Source: Azotosporobacter soli (GTDB lineage: Bacteria; Bacillota; Negativicutes; SG130). From it: a stretch of 58,626 bases of DNA. Each line of letters starts with the position of its first letter. The first letter of the stretch is position 1. Location of the stretch: contig NZ_JAUAOA010000023.1 of assembly GCF_030542965.1 (NCBI RefSeq), forward strand, positions 1 through 58,626, written 5' to 3'. The translations under genes and the position numbers were made by a program. The notes beneath the pieces are model-generated. The model was not told the DNA's origin. It worked only from the letters and a program-made list of their open reading frames with translations, and did no database searches. Below, in pieces: positions 35,448 through 43,832 of this stretch.

Positions 35448-36947
35448 ATGTTGGAAAAAGTGGATTTGAAAAAAAGTCTGAGTAAAGAAGAATACAAGGC
35501 GATGATCGGGCCGCTGCAAGAGCGGTTGGGTGAGTTGCAACGCTGGGCCAAACAGCGTGATATCCCGGTGCTGATCGTATTTGCCGGCTGGGAAGCGGCC
35601 GGCAAGGGGACGCTGATTAACGACTTGATTCAAGCGCTCGATCCGCGGGGCTTTGATGTCCATACCGGTGGCGACGAGAAAGAGGAAGCGGCGCATCGTC
35701 CTTACTTCTGGCGCTTTTGGATAAGAACGCCGCGCAAAGGCCGGATTACGATCTTTGATCGCAGTTGGTATGCGCCAGTCTTGTCGCGTTTGGCGAAGCA
35801 GGAAGAGAAAGAAGTGCATCTGCATGAGCTGTTCAAAGACGCATTGTCTTTTGAACAGCAATTGGCGGATGCGGGAACGCTGGTCATTAAGTTCTTCTTA
35901 CATATCAGCAAACGGGAACAGAAAGAGCGCATGGAGAAATTGGAAAAAAATCCGGCGACTGCATGGCGGGTGAAAACGGACGATTGGAAACAAAACCTCC
36001 ATTATGAAAAATACCAGACGGCAGTAGAGGAAATGCTGCGTCAAACCGATACGGAGCATGCGCCGTGGACGATTGTGGAAGCGCATGATCGGCGTTTTGC
36101 AGCGGCGAAGATAGCGGGAAACGTGGTGCAGCGCTTAGAAAGGGTTGTGCGCGCAAAAGCCGAAGAGATGAAGGCAGCGGAAACGAAGCGCAGCGAGCCT
36201 GCGCTGGCGAAAGTCTTTACCTCTTCGGTGCTGAGCGATGTCGATTTGACGCGGGACCTGAGTGAGGCGGAGTATCAAGAACGTTTGAAAAAAAGCCAGA
36301 AACGTTTGCGCGAACTGGAATACATCTGTTATAGCGAACGGCTGCCGGTCGTCATCGCGTTCGAAGGCTGGGACGCCGCCGGAAAAGGAGGCTGCATCCG
36401 CCGTCTGACGGAAAACATGGATCCGCGTGGTTACAGCGTCATACCGGTTGCGGCGCCAACGGAGGAAGAAAGAGCGCAGCATTACTTATGGCGCTTTTGG
36501 CGGCAGATGCCGAAAGCGGGGCATATCGCGATTTTTGATCGGACCTGGTACGGGCGCGTGCTGGTGGAACGGGTGGAAGGCTTTTGTCAGCCTGCGGACT
36601 GGCGGCGCGCCTACCGCGAAATCAATGAAATGGAAGAGCAGTGGAGTGAATATGGCGCGGTGCTGGCAAAGTTTTGGCTGCATATCGATCAGGCGGAACA
36701 GAAGCAGCGTTTTGAAGCAAGGATGGCCGCGCCGGAAAAGCAATGGAAAATCACCGAAGAAGATTGGCGAAATCGGGAAAAATGGACGGAGTATGAAGAG
36801 GCCGTCAATGAGATGTTCTTTCGCACCAGTACGATTCACGCACCTTGGACGATTGTCGAAGCGAATTCGAAGCTCCATGCCAGAATAAAAGTGATTGAAA
36901 CGGTCATTACGGCGATTGAGAAAAAATTGCAGAATAACGGGAAATAG
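35448..36947 (+). CDS. pap: Polyphosphate:AMP phosphotransferase (two-domain PPK2, class II)
   Basis: This 499-residue enzyme has two PPK2 domains in tandem (about 1-235 and 260-499). Each has a Walker A (GWEAAGKGT near 49; GWDAAGKGG near 310) and a catalytic FDRSWY or FDRTWY motif. Class II PPK2 proteins of this length transfer phosphate from polyphosphate to AMP, making ADP; in characterised members the C-terminal half is the more active. It would let the cell recover energy from polyphosphate. GGGAGAGAAGAG precedes the ATG. It is monocistronic with a shared terminator. Confidence 0.9.
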   Translation: MLEKVDLKKSLSKEEYKAMIGPLQERLGELQRWAKQRDIPVLIVFAGWEAAGKGTLINDLIQALDPRGFDVHTGGDEKEEAAHRPYFWRFWIRTPRKGRITIFDRSWYAPVLSRLAKQEEKEVHLHELFKDALSFEQQLADAGTLVIKFFLHISKREQKERMEKLEKNPATAWRVKTDDWKQNLHYEKYQTAVEEMLRQTDTEHAPWTIVEAHDRRFAAAKIAGNVVQRLERVVRAKAEEMKAAETKRSEPALAKVFTSSVLSDVDLTRDLSEAEYQERLKKSQKRLRELEYICYSERLPVVIAFEGWDAAGKGGCIRRLTENMDPRGYSVIPVAAPTEEERAQHYLWRFWRQMPKAGHIAIFDRTWYGRVLVERVEGFCQPADWRRAYREINEMEEQWSEYGAVLAKFWLHIDQAEQKQRFEARMAAPEKQWKITEEDWRNREKWTEYEEAVNEMFFRTSTIHAPWTIVEANSKLHARIKVIETVITAIEKKLQNNGK

Positions 36948-36970
36948 TTTTAAATAGGGAAATGAAGAGA

Positions 36971-37019
36971 AAAGTGGCTGTCTCAAAATAGCTTTTGCTA
37001 TAACGAGACAGCCACTTTT
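36971..37019. terminator. Bidirectional terminator between pap and glsA
   Basis: A 14-bp stem (36971-36984 with 37005-37018) with A and T runs at its ends, between convergent genes. Confidence 0.85.
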
Positions 37020-37050
37020 CGATTTCTTCCTGTTAAAAGCGGGTGGGCTT

Positions 37051-37968
37051 TTAATAAATACTCAAATCCAAGCGCTTAGACAAGTCTTCCAGTACTTTGA
37101 TTCCGGCAAGACTGTTGCCTTTTTCGTCAAGTGCGGGGCCCATGACTCCGATGCCCATGCGGTTGGGCGAGACGGCCAAGATGCCGCCGCCGACGCCGCT
37201 TTTGGCAGGCAGGCCGACGGAGGTGGCGAAGAGACCGGAACCGTTGTACATGCCGCAAGTAGCCATCACGGCTTTGACGATGCGGCAGATGTCTTTCGGA
37301 ATGACGCGTGTCTCTGAACCGGGCAGCAGGCCATTGCCGGCGAGAACCGCACCGATGCGGGCGATATCGTGACAGGTGACTTGCAGCGAGCAAAGTCTGA
37401 AATAGGCGTCGACCAATTCTTCGACATCATCGTGGATGATATCGGTGCTTTTCATATAATAAGCCAGCGCCCGGTTACGATGCCCGGTGCGCGATTCGGA
37501 GGCATAGACGTCCTGATTCAAAGGTAGCGCTTCATTACCGGTCAGTAACTTGGCGAAGGAAAAAACCCGCTGGAAGCGTTCGGCGTATGAGTCTCCTTTA
37601 ACCAGACTGAGTGTGGCGATGGCGCCGGAGTTGATCATCGGATTAAGAGGCTTATGGGTATTCTTGATTTCAAGGCTGGAAATTGAATTGAATTCATCGG
37701 ACGTCGGCTCTAAGCTGATGATTTTTGAGAGTTCGGCGAACGGCGTATCCATAAGTGCGCAGGTAAAGGTCAGGATCTTTGAAATGCTTTGGATCGTGAA
37801 GGGGGTTTCATGACTGCCGGCGGCGTAACTTTGATTGTCGGTGGTGATGAGGACAATGCCGAGCGCCTCTGGATTTGCTTTGGCCAGTCCGGGAATATAA
37901 TTCGCCACTTTGCCCTGGCGCGTCCAGGAGCGATTGGCTTCAATGATGGAATATAACAGTGATTGCAC
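37051..37968 (-). CDS. glsA: Glutaminase A
   Basis: This 305-residue serine-dependent glutaminase converts glutamine to glutamate and ammonia. The catalytic Ser-Lys pair is in TIQSISK, with KPLNPMINSGAI, the catalytic tyrosine region, and KSGVGGGI near the C-terminus. GTG at 37968 is chosen because AAAGGA lies about 9 bases upstream and the length then fits the family. The ATG at 38004 has no ribosome binding site. The ammonia released can buffer acid, and glutamate may exchange through the APC permeases of this region, though these are not linked to the gene. Confidence 0.92.
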   Translation of the reverse strand: MQSLLYSIIEANRSWTRQGKVANYIPGLAKANPEALGIVLITTDNQSYAAGSHETPFTIQSISKILTFTCALMDTPFAELSKIISLEPTSDEFNSISSLEIKNTHKPLNPMINSGAIATLSLVKGDSYAERFQRVFSFAKLLTGNEALPLNQDVYASESRTGHRNRALAYYMKSTDIIHDDVEELVDAYFRLCSLQVTCHDIARIGAVLAGNGLLPGSETRVIPKDICRIVKAVMATCGMYNGSGLFATSVGLPAKSGVGGGILAVSPNRMGIGVMGPALDEKGNSLAGIKVLEDLSKRLDLSIY

Positions 37969-38062
37969 GCAAGCACATCCTTTCTCTGATGCAAAGCTGA
38001 ACATAATGTTATTCTATCAGGCAAAAAGAAAACTGTAAATATGAGGAAAGTGAGTGGTGCGT

Positions 38063-38479
38063 TCAATCTTTTTCCTGTGCTTCAGACCAACGCAGCATGC
38101 CTTCTTTCATGCTGGCAGTGTTCTGAAAACCCAGCTGCTGCAGGAGCAGATTCGCTTGGGCACTGCGTCTTGCGCTGCGACAGACCAGGATGACCGGGCG
38201 ATCTTTGGGGATTTCGGCGAAGCGGCTTTCCAACAAGGGCAGCGGCAGCAACTTTGCGCCGGGAATGTGTCCCTCGCTAAATTCCTCTGCGCTGCGGACG
38301 TCGATAAAAACGGCGCTTTTATTTTGCCAGGCCGCGACCGCATCAGACAGGCTGATTTCGCAAATCGTCAAGGAGCCAGCTTGCGAAGTGGTTCCGACGC
38401 CCGCAGGGACTTGCGAGCAACCGGCGGCAAGGATAAGAGAAAGGTACAGGGCGGCAACCGTTAAAAAGCGTTGCAGCAT
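38063..38479 (-). CDS. Rhodanese-like lipoprotein
   Basis: This 138-residue protein has a lipoprotein signal peptide with the lipobox LAAGC (cysteine near residue 21) and one rhodanese domain (about 45-138). The active-site loop is VCRSARRS with an intact cysteine, so sulfur transfer or persulfide carriage outside the cytoplasmic membrane is expected. The ATG at 38479 has an AAAGGAGG site. It is single-domain and monocistronic; its sulfur donor and acceptor are unknown. Confidence 0.9.
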   Translation of the reverse strand: MLQRFLTVAALYLSLILAAGCSQVPAGVGTTSQAGSLTICEISLSDAVAAWQNKSAVFIDVRSAEEFSEGHIPGAKLLPLPLLESRFAEIPKDRPVILVCRSARRSAQANLLLQQLGFQNTASMKEGMLRWSEAQEKD

Positions 38480-38652
38480 GAACAGACCTCCTTTTGCCGT
38501 AAACAAATATAGTGCCCTGATTCGACAGTGAGCGAGATAAATCCTTTGACGCGAGGCGGCTTAAATTTTTCCGCTGATAGGAATTTGCCGTTAGGGAGCG
38601 AATACTAACAAAGTGGTTTCGTAAAGAAAAGTAACGAAGAGGAGGACTGAAT

Positions 38653-39282
38653 ATGGAGGAACGAATAAACGCACTGACGCATGGCGTGGGGACGGCATTG
38701 TCCGTAGTCGGTCTGATCACACTGGCCGTCGCCGCTTACCACTATCATAGCGTTTGGCATCAAATGAGCGTCTTCATTTACGGAGGTTCGCTGGTACTTT
38801 TGTATTTGGCATCGACGCTGTATCATAGCTTTAAGGATGAAAAGATCAAATATCGTTTGAAAATCTTTGATCATTCGGCGATCTACCTGCTGATTGCCGG
38901 TACGTATACGCCGTTTACGCTGATCCCTTTGCATGGAACGCTGGGCTGGTCGATCTTCGGCATTGTTTGGACGGTGGCCTGCATCGGGATCGTACTGAAA
39001 CTGTTTTATGCCAGGCGTTTTAAACTGTTGTCTACGCTTTGCTATCTGGCAATGGGCTGGTTTATCGTTTTGGCGATCAAGCCGCTGGCGGCAGCGCTGC
39101 CGGATGGCGGTATGAGCTGGTTGGTGGCTGGAGGCGTCTTTTATACGGTTGGCGCCGTCTTTTATCTGTGGCGGCGGATGCCCTACAATCATGCGGTCTG
39201 GCATCTGTTCGTGATGGCTGGAAGCGCGGCGCATTTTGTTGCAGTGCTCTATTACGTGCTGCCGTTGCCGGTTGCGGTATAA
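38653..39282 (+). CDS. Hemolysin III / PAQR-family membrane protein
   Basis: This 209-residue protein has seven predicted helices and the conserved family residues NALTHGVG, SSxxYH-like STLYHSF, FDHSAIYLLIAGTYTP and the C-terminal NHAVWHLFVMAGSAAHF, whose histidines bind zinc in the superfamily. Bacterial members are called hemolysin III but their normal role is membrane-lipid or zinc-related and not settled. AGGAGG precedes the ATG. The Nudix gene begins 4 bases after the stop. Confidence 0.9.
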   Translation: MEERINALTHGVGTALSVVGLITLAVAAYHYHSVWHQMSVFIYGGSLVLLYLASTLYHSFKDEKIKYRLKIFDHSAIYLLIAGTYTPFTLIPLHGTLGWSIFGIVWTVACIGIVLKLFYARRFKLLSTLCYLAMGWFIVLAIKPLAAALPDGGMSWLVAGGVFYTVGAVFYLWRRMPYNHAVWHLFVMAGSAAHFVAVLYYVLPLPVAV

Positions 39283-39286
39283 AGAG

Positions 39287-39694
39287 ATGCTGCAAGTAAC
39301 GGCGGGCCTGATCATTTTTGCCGGACGCATCTTACTCGCACAGCGTCCGCAGGGAAAGAGGCTAGGCGGCCAATGGGAGTTTCCCGGCGGTAAGGTCGAA
39401 GCAGGCGAGGCACTGACGGCTTGCTTACGGCGCGAGTTGCAGGAGGAGCTGGAGCTTAGCGGAACGGTTGGCGTCAAATACGCAGAGTCGGTTTACCGCT
39501 ATCCGTTCGGCGACATTTGCCTGCATGCGTATTGGTTTGCGAGCGAAAGCGAGCATGTGACGCTGCATGAACATCAGGCGGTCGTTTGGCTTACGCCGGA
39601 AGAACTGAGCGATTATGAAATGGTCGCAGCCGATCGTGAAATCGCAGCGCGCTTAAAAAAACAATTTCATGGGCAATTCATTGCGCAAATGTAG
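39287..39694 (+). CDS. MutT-like Nudix hydrolase
   Basis: This 135-residue enzyme has the full Nudix box (GGKVEAGE then RELQEEL, about residues 34-56) and the MutT-type FPGGKVE context. It likely removes oxidised nucleotides such as 8-oxo-dGTP or a related (deoxy)nucleoside triphosphate. The ATG at 39287 lies 4 bases after the hemolysin III stop, so translation is coupled; the ribosome binding site is weak (AAAGAG). A very strong terminator follows. Confidence 0.88.
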   Translation: MLQVTAGLIIFAGRILLAQRPQGKRLGGQWEFPGGKVEAGEALTACLRRELQEELELSGTVGVKYAESVYRYPFGDICLHAYWFASESEHVTLHEHQAVVWLTPEELSDYEMVAADREIAARLKKQFHGQFIAQM

Positions 39695-39706
39695 TGCAAA
39701 GTGAGA

Positions 39707-39748
39707 AGCAAAAAGGAAGCGGAGAAGTATCTCCGCTTCCTTTTTGCT
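39707..39748 (+). terminator. Terminator after the Nudix gene
   Basis: A perfect 19-bp stem (39707-39725 with 39730-39748) with a 4-base loop and a T-rich descending arm. Confidence 0.92.
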
Positions 39749-39819
39749 TTCTCGCTTCAGAGTGCAGACAATTGAAAAAAAGAATGGACACAAAAGAATG
39801 GAAGGACGAAAAGAAACGA

Positions 39820-39922
39820 TAACACGAAGAAGCGAAGCGGGCCGATCGTATTGGCCCGGTGGAAAGAAAGGAAGAATAATTTTTAAAATCTTCCTGCCTT
39901 CCCTTCTTCGCCTCTTCGTGTA
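39820..39922. repeat. Nested-hairpin intergenic repeat, copy 1
   Basis: Outer arms 39822-39837 and 39906-39921 are inverted copies matching at 15 of 16 bases and contain ACACGAAGA. Inside are a 6-bp GC hairpin (39838-39858) and a GGAAG/CTTCC pair. The same design recurs at 50464-50553. Confidence 0.65.
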
Positions 39923-39953
39923 AAAAACGTCCCGCTTGATTTCCTTTTGTCGC

Positions 39954-41222
39954 TTAACTTTTGATTTGTTTTTCGATGTTGGGCATGATGGCGCGCACGC
40001 CGCGCTCGTAGAAAAAATATTCCCAGGCCCAGTTTAAGAGAACCATCAGGCGGTTGCGAAAACCGACCAGACGGAGTACGTGGATGCCGAGCCAAAGAAT
40101 CCAGGCAAAGAAACCTTGAAATTCCATGTTGCCCATTTTGGCGACGGCGGCATTGCGGCCGATCGTTGCCAAGATGCCGGGATCTTTGTATAAGAAGGGG
40201 CGCAGCGGTTGGCCTTGCAGAATGTTTCGAATGTTTTGCGCCGCGATGACCGCGCCCTGGTTGGCTACCGGCGCAATCATCGGCAGAGGGCGACCGTCCT
40301 GTTCAAAGTGTGCGGCATCACCAATCACGAAGATTTCCGGGTGCTCCGGTACCTGGAGAAACTGATTGACGATAATCCGTCGCATGCTGCCGAGTGCGAG
40401 GCCGCTGGTGGCCGCGAAACTGGCGGCCTGAACGCCGGCCGCCCAAATCAGCGTGCGCGCGGGAATCACTTCATCGCCGCGCAGCGTTACTTTTTCTCCG
40501 TCGAAATCGGTCACGGTAGCGCAAAAACGAACCTCGACCATTTTTGCCAGCAGCGTGTGGTAGGTAATGTCCTGCAATCGCTCCGGCATGGCGGCCAAGA
40601 GGTGAGCGGAGGCTTCCAGCAGGATGATGCGAACTTCCTTGATGTTGAGACGCGGATAATCTTTTACCAGCACCAGGCGAACAAGCTCGGACAGAGCGCC
40701 TGCACTTTCAACGCCGGTGGGGCCGCCGCCGACGACGACAAAGGTCAGCATCGCACGCCGCAGGTCAGGGTCCGGTTCCTGCATCGCCCGTTCTACCATG
40801 CTGAGAATCTGGTTGCGCAGGCCGACGGCATCTTCGATATCTTTCAGACCGAAACCGTTGGCCGCGACCGAATCGAGCCCGAAGAAATTGGTTGAGCCTC
40901 CGACCGCGACAATCAGATAGTCGTAGGGGATATCACCGGCACGCGTCAAGACGAGTCTTTTGTCGACATCGACGCCGGTCGCACGCGTCATGCGAAAGTC
41001 AAGATTCTTCTGCTTGCGCAGAATCGTTCGAACCGGATAGGCGATGTCGCCTGGTTGTACGCCAGCCGTAGCCACTTGATAGAGGAGTGGCTGAAACAGG
41101 TGATAGTTCCGTTTGTCGATCAACGTCACGTCAGCCTCTGCGGCGTGAAGTTCCTGTGCGGCATTGAGACCGCCAAAACCGGCGCCGATGATGACGACAT
41201 GGGGGCGCGTCTTGCTTTCCAT
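39954..41222 (-). CDS. ndh: Type II NADH dehydrogenase (NDH-2-like)
   Basis: This 422-residue FAD enzyme oxidises NADH and passes electrons to quinone without pumping protons. The FAD-binding GAGFGGLNAA is at the N-terminus, the NAD-binding GGGPTGVESAGALSEL is central (about 168-183), and GDAAHF is the second FAD contact. A hydrophobic, basic C-terminal region anchors it to the inner face of the membrane. The ATG at 41222 has AAGGAGG. It lies 55 bases downstream of spoVR in the same direction and may belong to that transcript. Confidence 0.9.
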   Translation of the reverse strand: MESKTRPHVVIIGAGFGGLNAAQELHAAEADVTLIDKRNYHLFQPLLYQVATAGVQPGDIAYPVRTILRKQKNLDFRMTRATGVDVDKRLVLTRAGDIPYDYLIVAVGGSTNFFGLDSVAANGFGLKDIEDAVGLRNQILSMVERAMQEPDPDLRRAMLTFVVVGGGPTGVESAGALSELVRLVLVKDYPRLNIKEVRIILLEASAHLLAAMPERLQDITYHTLLAKMVEVRFCATVTDFDGEKVTLRGDEVIPARTLIWAAGVQAASFAATSGLALGSMRRIIVNQFLQVPEHPEIFVIGDAAHFEQDGRPLPMIAPVANQGAVIAAQNIRNILQGQPLRPFLYKDPGILATIGRNAAVAKMGNMEFQGFFAWILWLGIHVLRLVGFRNRLMVLLNWAWEYFFYERGVRAIMPNIEKQIKS

Positions 41223-41277
41223 GCTCGTTCCTCCTTGACGGGATGTAGTCGGAGTCTTGGATTTGCCAGCCGCGATG

Positions 41278-42600
41278 CTAAAAAGTGAAGCTGGTTGGAA
41301 TCTCTTCCGTGGCAACAGTACGTTCTTCCTGCTTTTCGGAGCTGAGACGCTTTTCCTGACCGGCGATCGTCGTTTGCAAAGTAGCCGGTCCGCCCCAAAG
41401 CGTTGCGACATACTTCAACGTTTCCGCGGCGTAGGTTAGTTCCAGTTCGCGACCGTCAAATTCGTGCTGCAGCTGAAGGCAGCCGTTTTCGACCGCGCTG
41501 ACGCGAATCACCGGAATTCCGGCCATGCCGACCGACGAGGCCAGAACATCGCGAACCGATTTCCAACCGGCTTCGTCGGACACGTCGCTGACGACAATAG
41601 CCATTCCGTTAGACTCATAGGCAAACAGGTGCATCGCTTCGCATAACTCACGGTTCAGATAGCGACGCAGAAACGATTCGTCACGCTCTTCGGAGCGGAT
41701 GGCGAGCGCTTTTTCCAAGCCGTGTTCGCGGATCAGGTAATCGAACATTTTGTAACCGACAAAATAAGGATTGATTTTGCCGTCGAACGGTCGTACAACC
41801 AGGTTATGGCGCTGGAGAAATTCGAGATGCAACTGTTGCGGCAAACCGAGGCGCTGCAGAAAAGTATAGTGCCAGTAACTGGCCCAGCCTTCATTCATGA
41901 TTTTTGTCTCGATTTGCGGCAAGAAATAGTAGGCCTCCGCTCGCACGATCTCGACCAGATCGCGTTCCCAGTCCAGCAAATTTCCTTTTTCGGCCAGGAA
42001 GCCGAGCAAGTCCTCTTGCAAGCGTTCCGGTACAGGCTTTTGTCGTTCTTCGCTCTCCAGTTTGCGATCGGCCAGTTTGGGCGCGCCGCGCCGCCGGATA
42101 TGTAATTTGAGACCATGCGCGGCGTCGAGGATTCGTTCCACTTTTTCTGGTCCGATGCTGGGATCCTGAACGTAAGTGCGCACCCGGTCGGCGTGGGCTT
42201 TGAATGTCTCGACCGTGAGCTCGGCCCGCGTCTCATTGCGAAAGAGACGGTTGTTTTTAAAAAAGTCATTGTGTCCATATACATGGGCGATCGTTAAAAT
42301 TTGCAGCAGCAGTGTGTTGTCGCGCATCAGATAGGCCAGACAGGGATTGGAGTTGATCACCAGCTCATACGGCAGGCCGCTCAAATTGTACTGGTAAAAG
42401 GTGCGCTGGCGCTCATAGGACTTGCCGAAACTCCAGTGCGGGTAGTGCGACGGCATGCCGATATAGGCTTCGTAGCAAAGCATGTCTTCATAGCTGACGA
42501 TTTCAAATTGCTGTTCGTAGCAATCGAGGCCGGAGGTGGCGACAAGCGCTTCGATCCGCTCGTTCCAGCTTTGCAGATCACTTAGGTTATAATCGGTCAC
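41278..42600 (-). CDS. spoVR: SpoVR-family protein
   Basis: This 440-residue cytoplasmic protein matches SpoVR/YcgB (YEDMLCYEAY, MPSHYPHWSFGK, INSNPCLAYL, AHVYGHNDFFKNN, NEGWASYWHY). In Bacillus it affects spore cortex formation; in enterics the ortholog belongs to a stress group with PrkA. The biochemical activity is not established. GTG at 42600 follows GGAGGTGAG and overlaps the yhbH stop by four bases, showing translational coupling. It is the third gene of the prkA-yhbH-spoVR operon. Confidence 0.93.
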   Translation of the reverse strand: MTDYNLSDLQSWNERIEALVATSGLDCYEQQFEIVSYEDMLCYEAYIGMPSHYPHWSFGKSYERQRTFYQYNLSGLPYELVINSNPCLAYLMRDNTLLLQILTIAHVYGHNDFFKNNRLFRNETRAELTVETFKAHADRVRTYVQDPSIGPEKVERILDAAHGLKLHIRRRGAPKLADRKLESEERQKPVPERLQEDLLGFLAEKGNLLDWERDLVEIVRAEAYYFLPQIETKIMNEGWASYWHYTFLQRLGLPQQLHLEFLQRHNLVVRPFDGKINPYFVGYKMFDYLIREHGLEKALAIRSEERDESFLRRYLNRELCEAMHLFAYESNGMAIVVSDVSDEAGWKSVRDVLASSVGMAGIPVIRVSAVENGCLQLQHEFDGRELELTYAAETLKYVATLWGGPATLQTTIAGQEKRLSSEKQEERTVATEEIPTSFTF

Positions 42601-43805
42601 GGCAACTCACCTCCTGCGGCATCGCCCTCTTTTTCCAGAATGCGCCGGAAACTGGTCCAAATGTCTTCCTTGCGGTTGATATTGACCATGACGAAATTTT
42701 CGGCTTTGACCTCTTTGGCCAACAGTTCGCGAATGCCATAATTGTAAGCGGCCAGAACCTGACCATAACCGAACAGATTGCAAATTTCGCACAGCTCCCT
42801 GGCGAGTGCGACGGTCTTTGGATTATCCTCGGTCCAATTGTCGCCGTCGGTGCAATGAAAGGCATAAATGTTCCAGACGCTGGGGTTATAGCGTTCTTCA
42901 ATGATTTCGAGCGCCTTGGCGTAACCGCTGCTGATATAAGTGCCGCCGGATTCGCCGTGGTGGAAGAACTGACTTTCATTGACTTCCTTGGCTACCGTGG
43001 AGTGTGAGATGAACACGACTTCGACCTGTTCGTATTTCCAGCGCAGAAATTGATGCAGCAGAAAATAAAAACTGCGGGCCAAATATTTCTTTGTCTGGTC
43101 CATCGAACCGGATGTGTCCATGATGCAGATGGCCACGGCGTTGGAATGGCGACGGACGTCTTCTTTAACGCGGAAATAGCGCAGGTCGTCAATGCGAAAC
43201 GGAATGCGCTGCGTCTCTTCTTCCTCAGTTGGCGCAGGAGAAACATCCTCTTCTTCGGCCGCGCGGCGATGCATGACTTTGCTGCGTTTGATCTTTTCCA
43301 CCATCGTACGTTTCTTGGCCAGACGCGGTGCGATGCCCTTCTTTTGATAACCGGCGCGACGAAAGAGCGCTTCTTGTTCGAGCGCGGCGAAGCGTTTGCG
43401 CTCGAGATCAGGCAGTTTCAGATCGTCGAACAGATAACCGATCAGCTGATCAAGTGTGATTTCCGTTTCATAGACATCTTCGCCGGGCTCGCTGCCGGCG
43501 CCTTGGCCGACGCCTTGGCCGCGCGCAGGGTCAGAGCCGATCTTGTCGATGACCTGGCCGCGTTTCTCGCCGCCTTGCCCGCCTGCGACGCCGGGGGAGT
43601 TTGTGCCGTACATGAAGCGGTATTCTTTGATGCCCTTGATCGGAACTTTGATTTTTTTATCTTTGCTTTGGCCGATGATGCTTTCTTCGGCTACAATGTC
43701 GCCGAGATTTCTGCGAATGGCGTCTTCGACCAATTCACGGTGACGCTTGCGATCCCCTTGCGAGCGGTCGGAGTGACTGGCGCCGCCGTCTTTGAAAATA
43801 GCCAT
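42597..43805 (-). CDS. yhbH: YhbH/YeaH-family VWA-domain protein (DUF444)
   Basis: This 402-residue protein has an N-terminal basic region, a glycine-rich low-complexity middle (about 75-105) and a C-terminal von Willebrand A-like fold with the metal-site motif MDTSGSMD (about 230-237). It is the invariant partner of PrkA and SpoVR in sporulation and starvation responses; its molecular role is unknown. It follows prkA by 27 bases and overlaps spoVR by four bases. Confidence 0.93.
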   Translation of the reverse strand: MAIFKDGGASHSDRSQGDRKRHRELVEDAIRRNLGDIVAEESIIGQSKDKKIKVPIKGIKEYRFMYGTNSPGVAGGQGGEKRGQVIDKIGSDPARGQGVGQGAGSEPGEDVYETEITLDQLIGYLFDDLKLPDLERKRFAALEQEALFRRAGYQKKGIAPRLAKKRTMVEKIKRSKVMHRRAAEEEDVSPAPTEEEETQRIPFRIDDLRYFRVKEDVRRHSNAVAICIMDTSGSMDQTKKYLARSFYFLLHQFLRWKYEQVEVVFISHSTVAKEVNESQFFHHGESGGTYISSGYAKALEIIEERYNPSVWNIYAFHCTDGDNWTEDNPKTVALARELCEICNLFGYGQVLAAYNYGIRELLAKEVKAENFVMVNINRKEDIWTSFRRILEKEGDAAGGELP

Positions 43806-43832
43806 CGCTGATGCCCCCTTTTCGCGCGTCGC

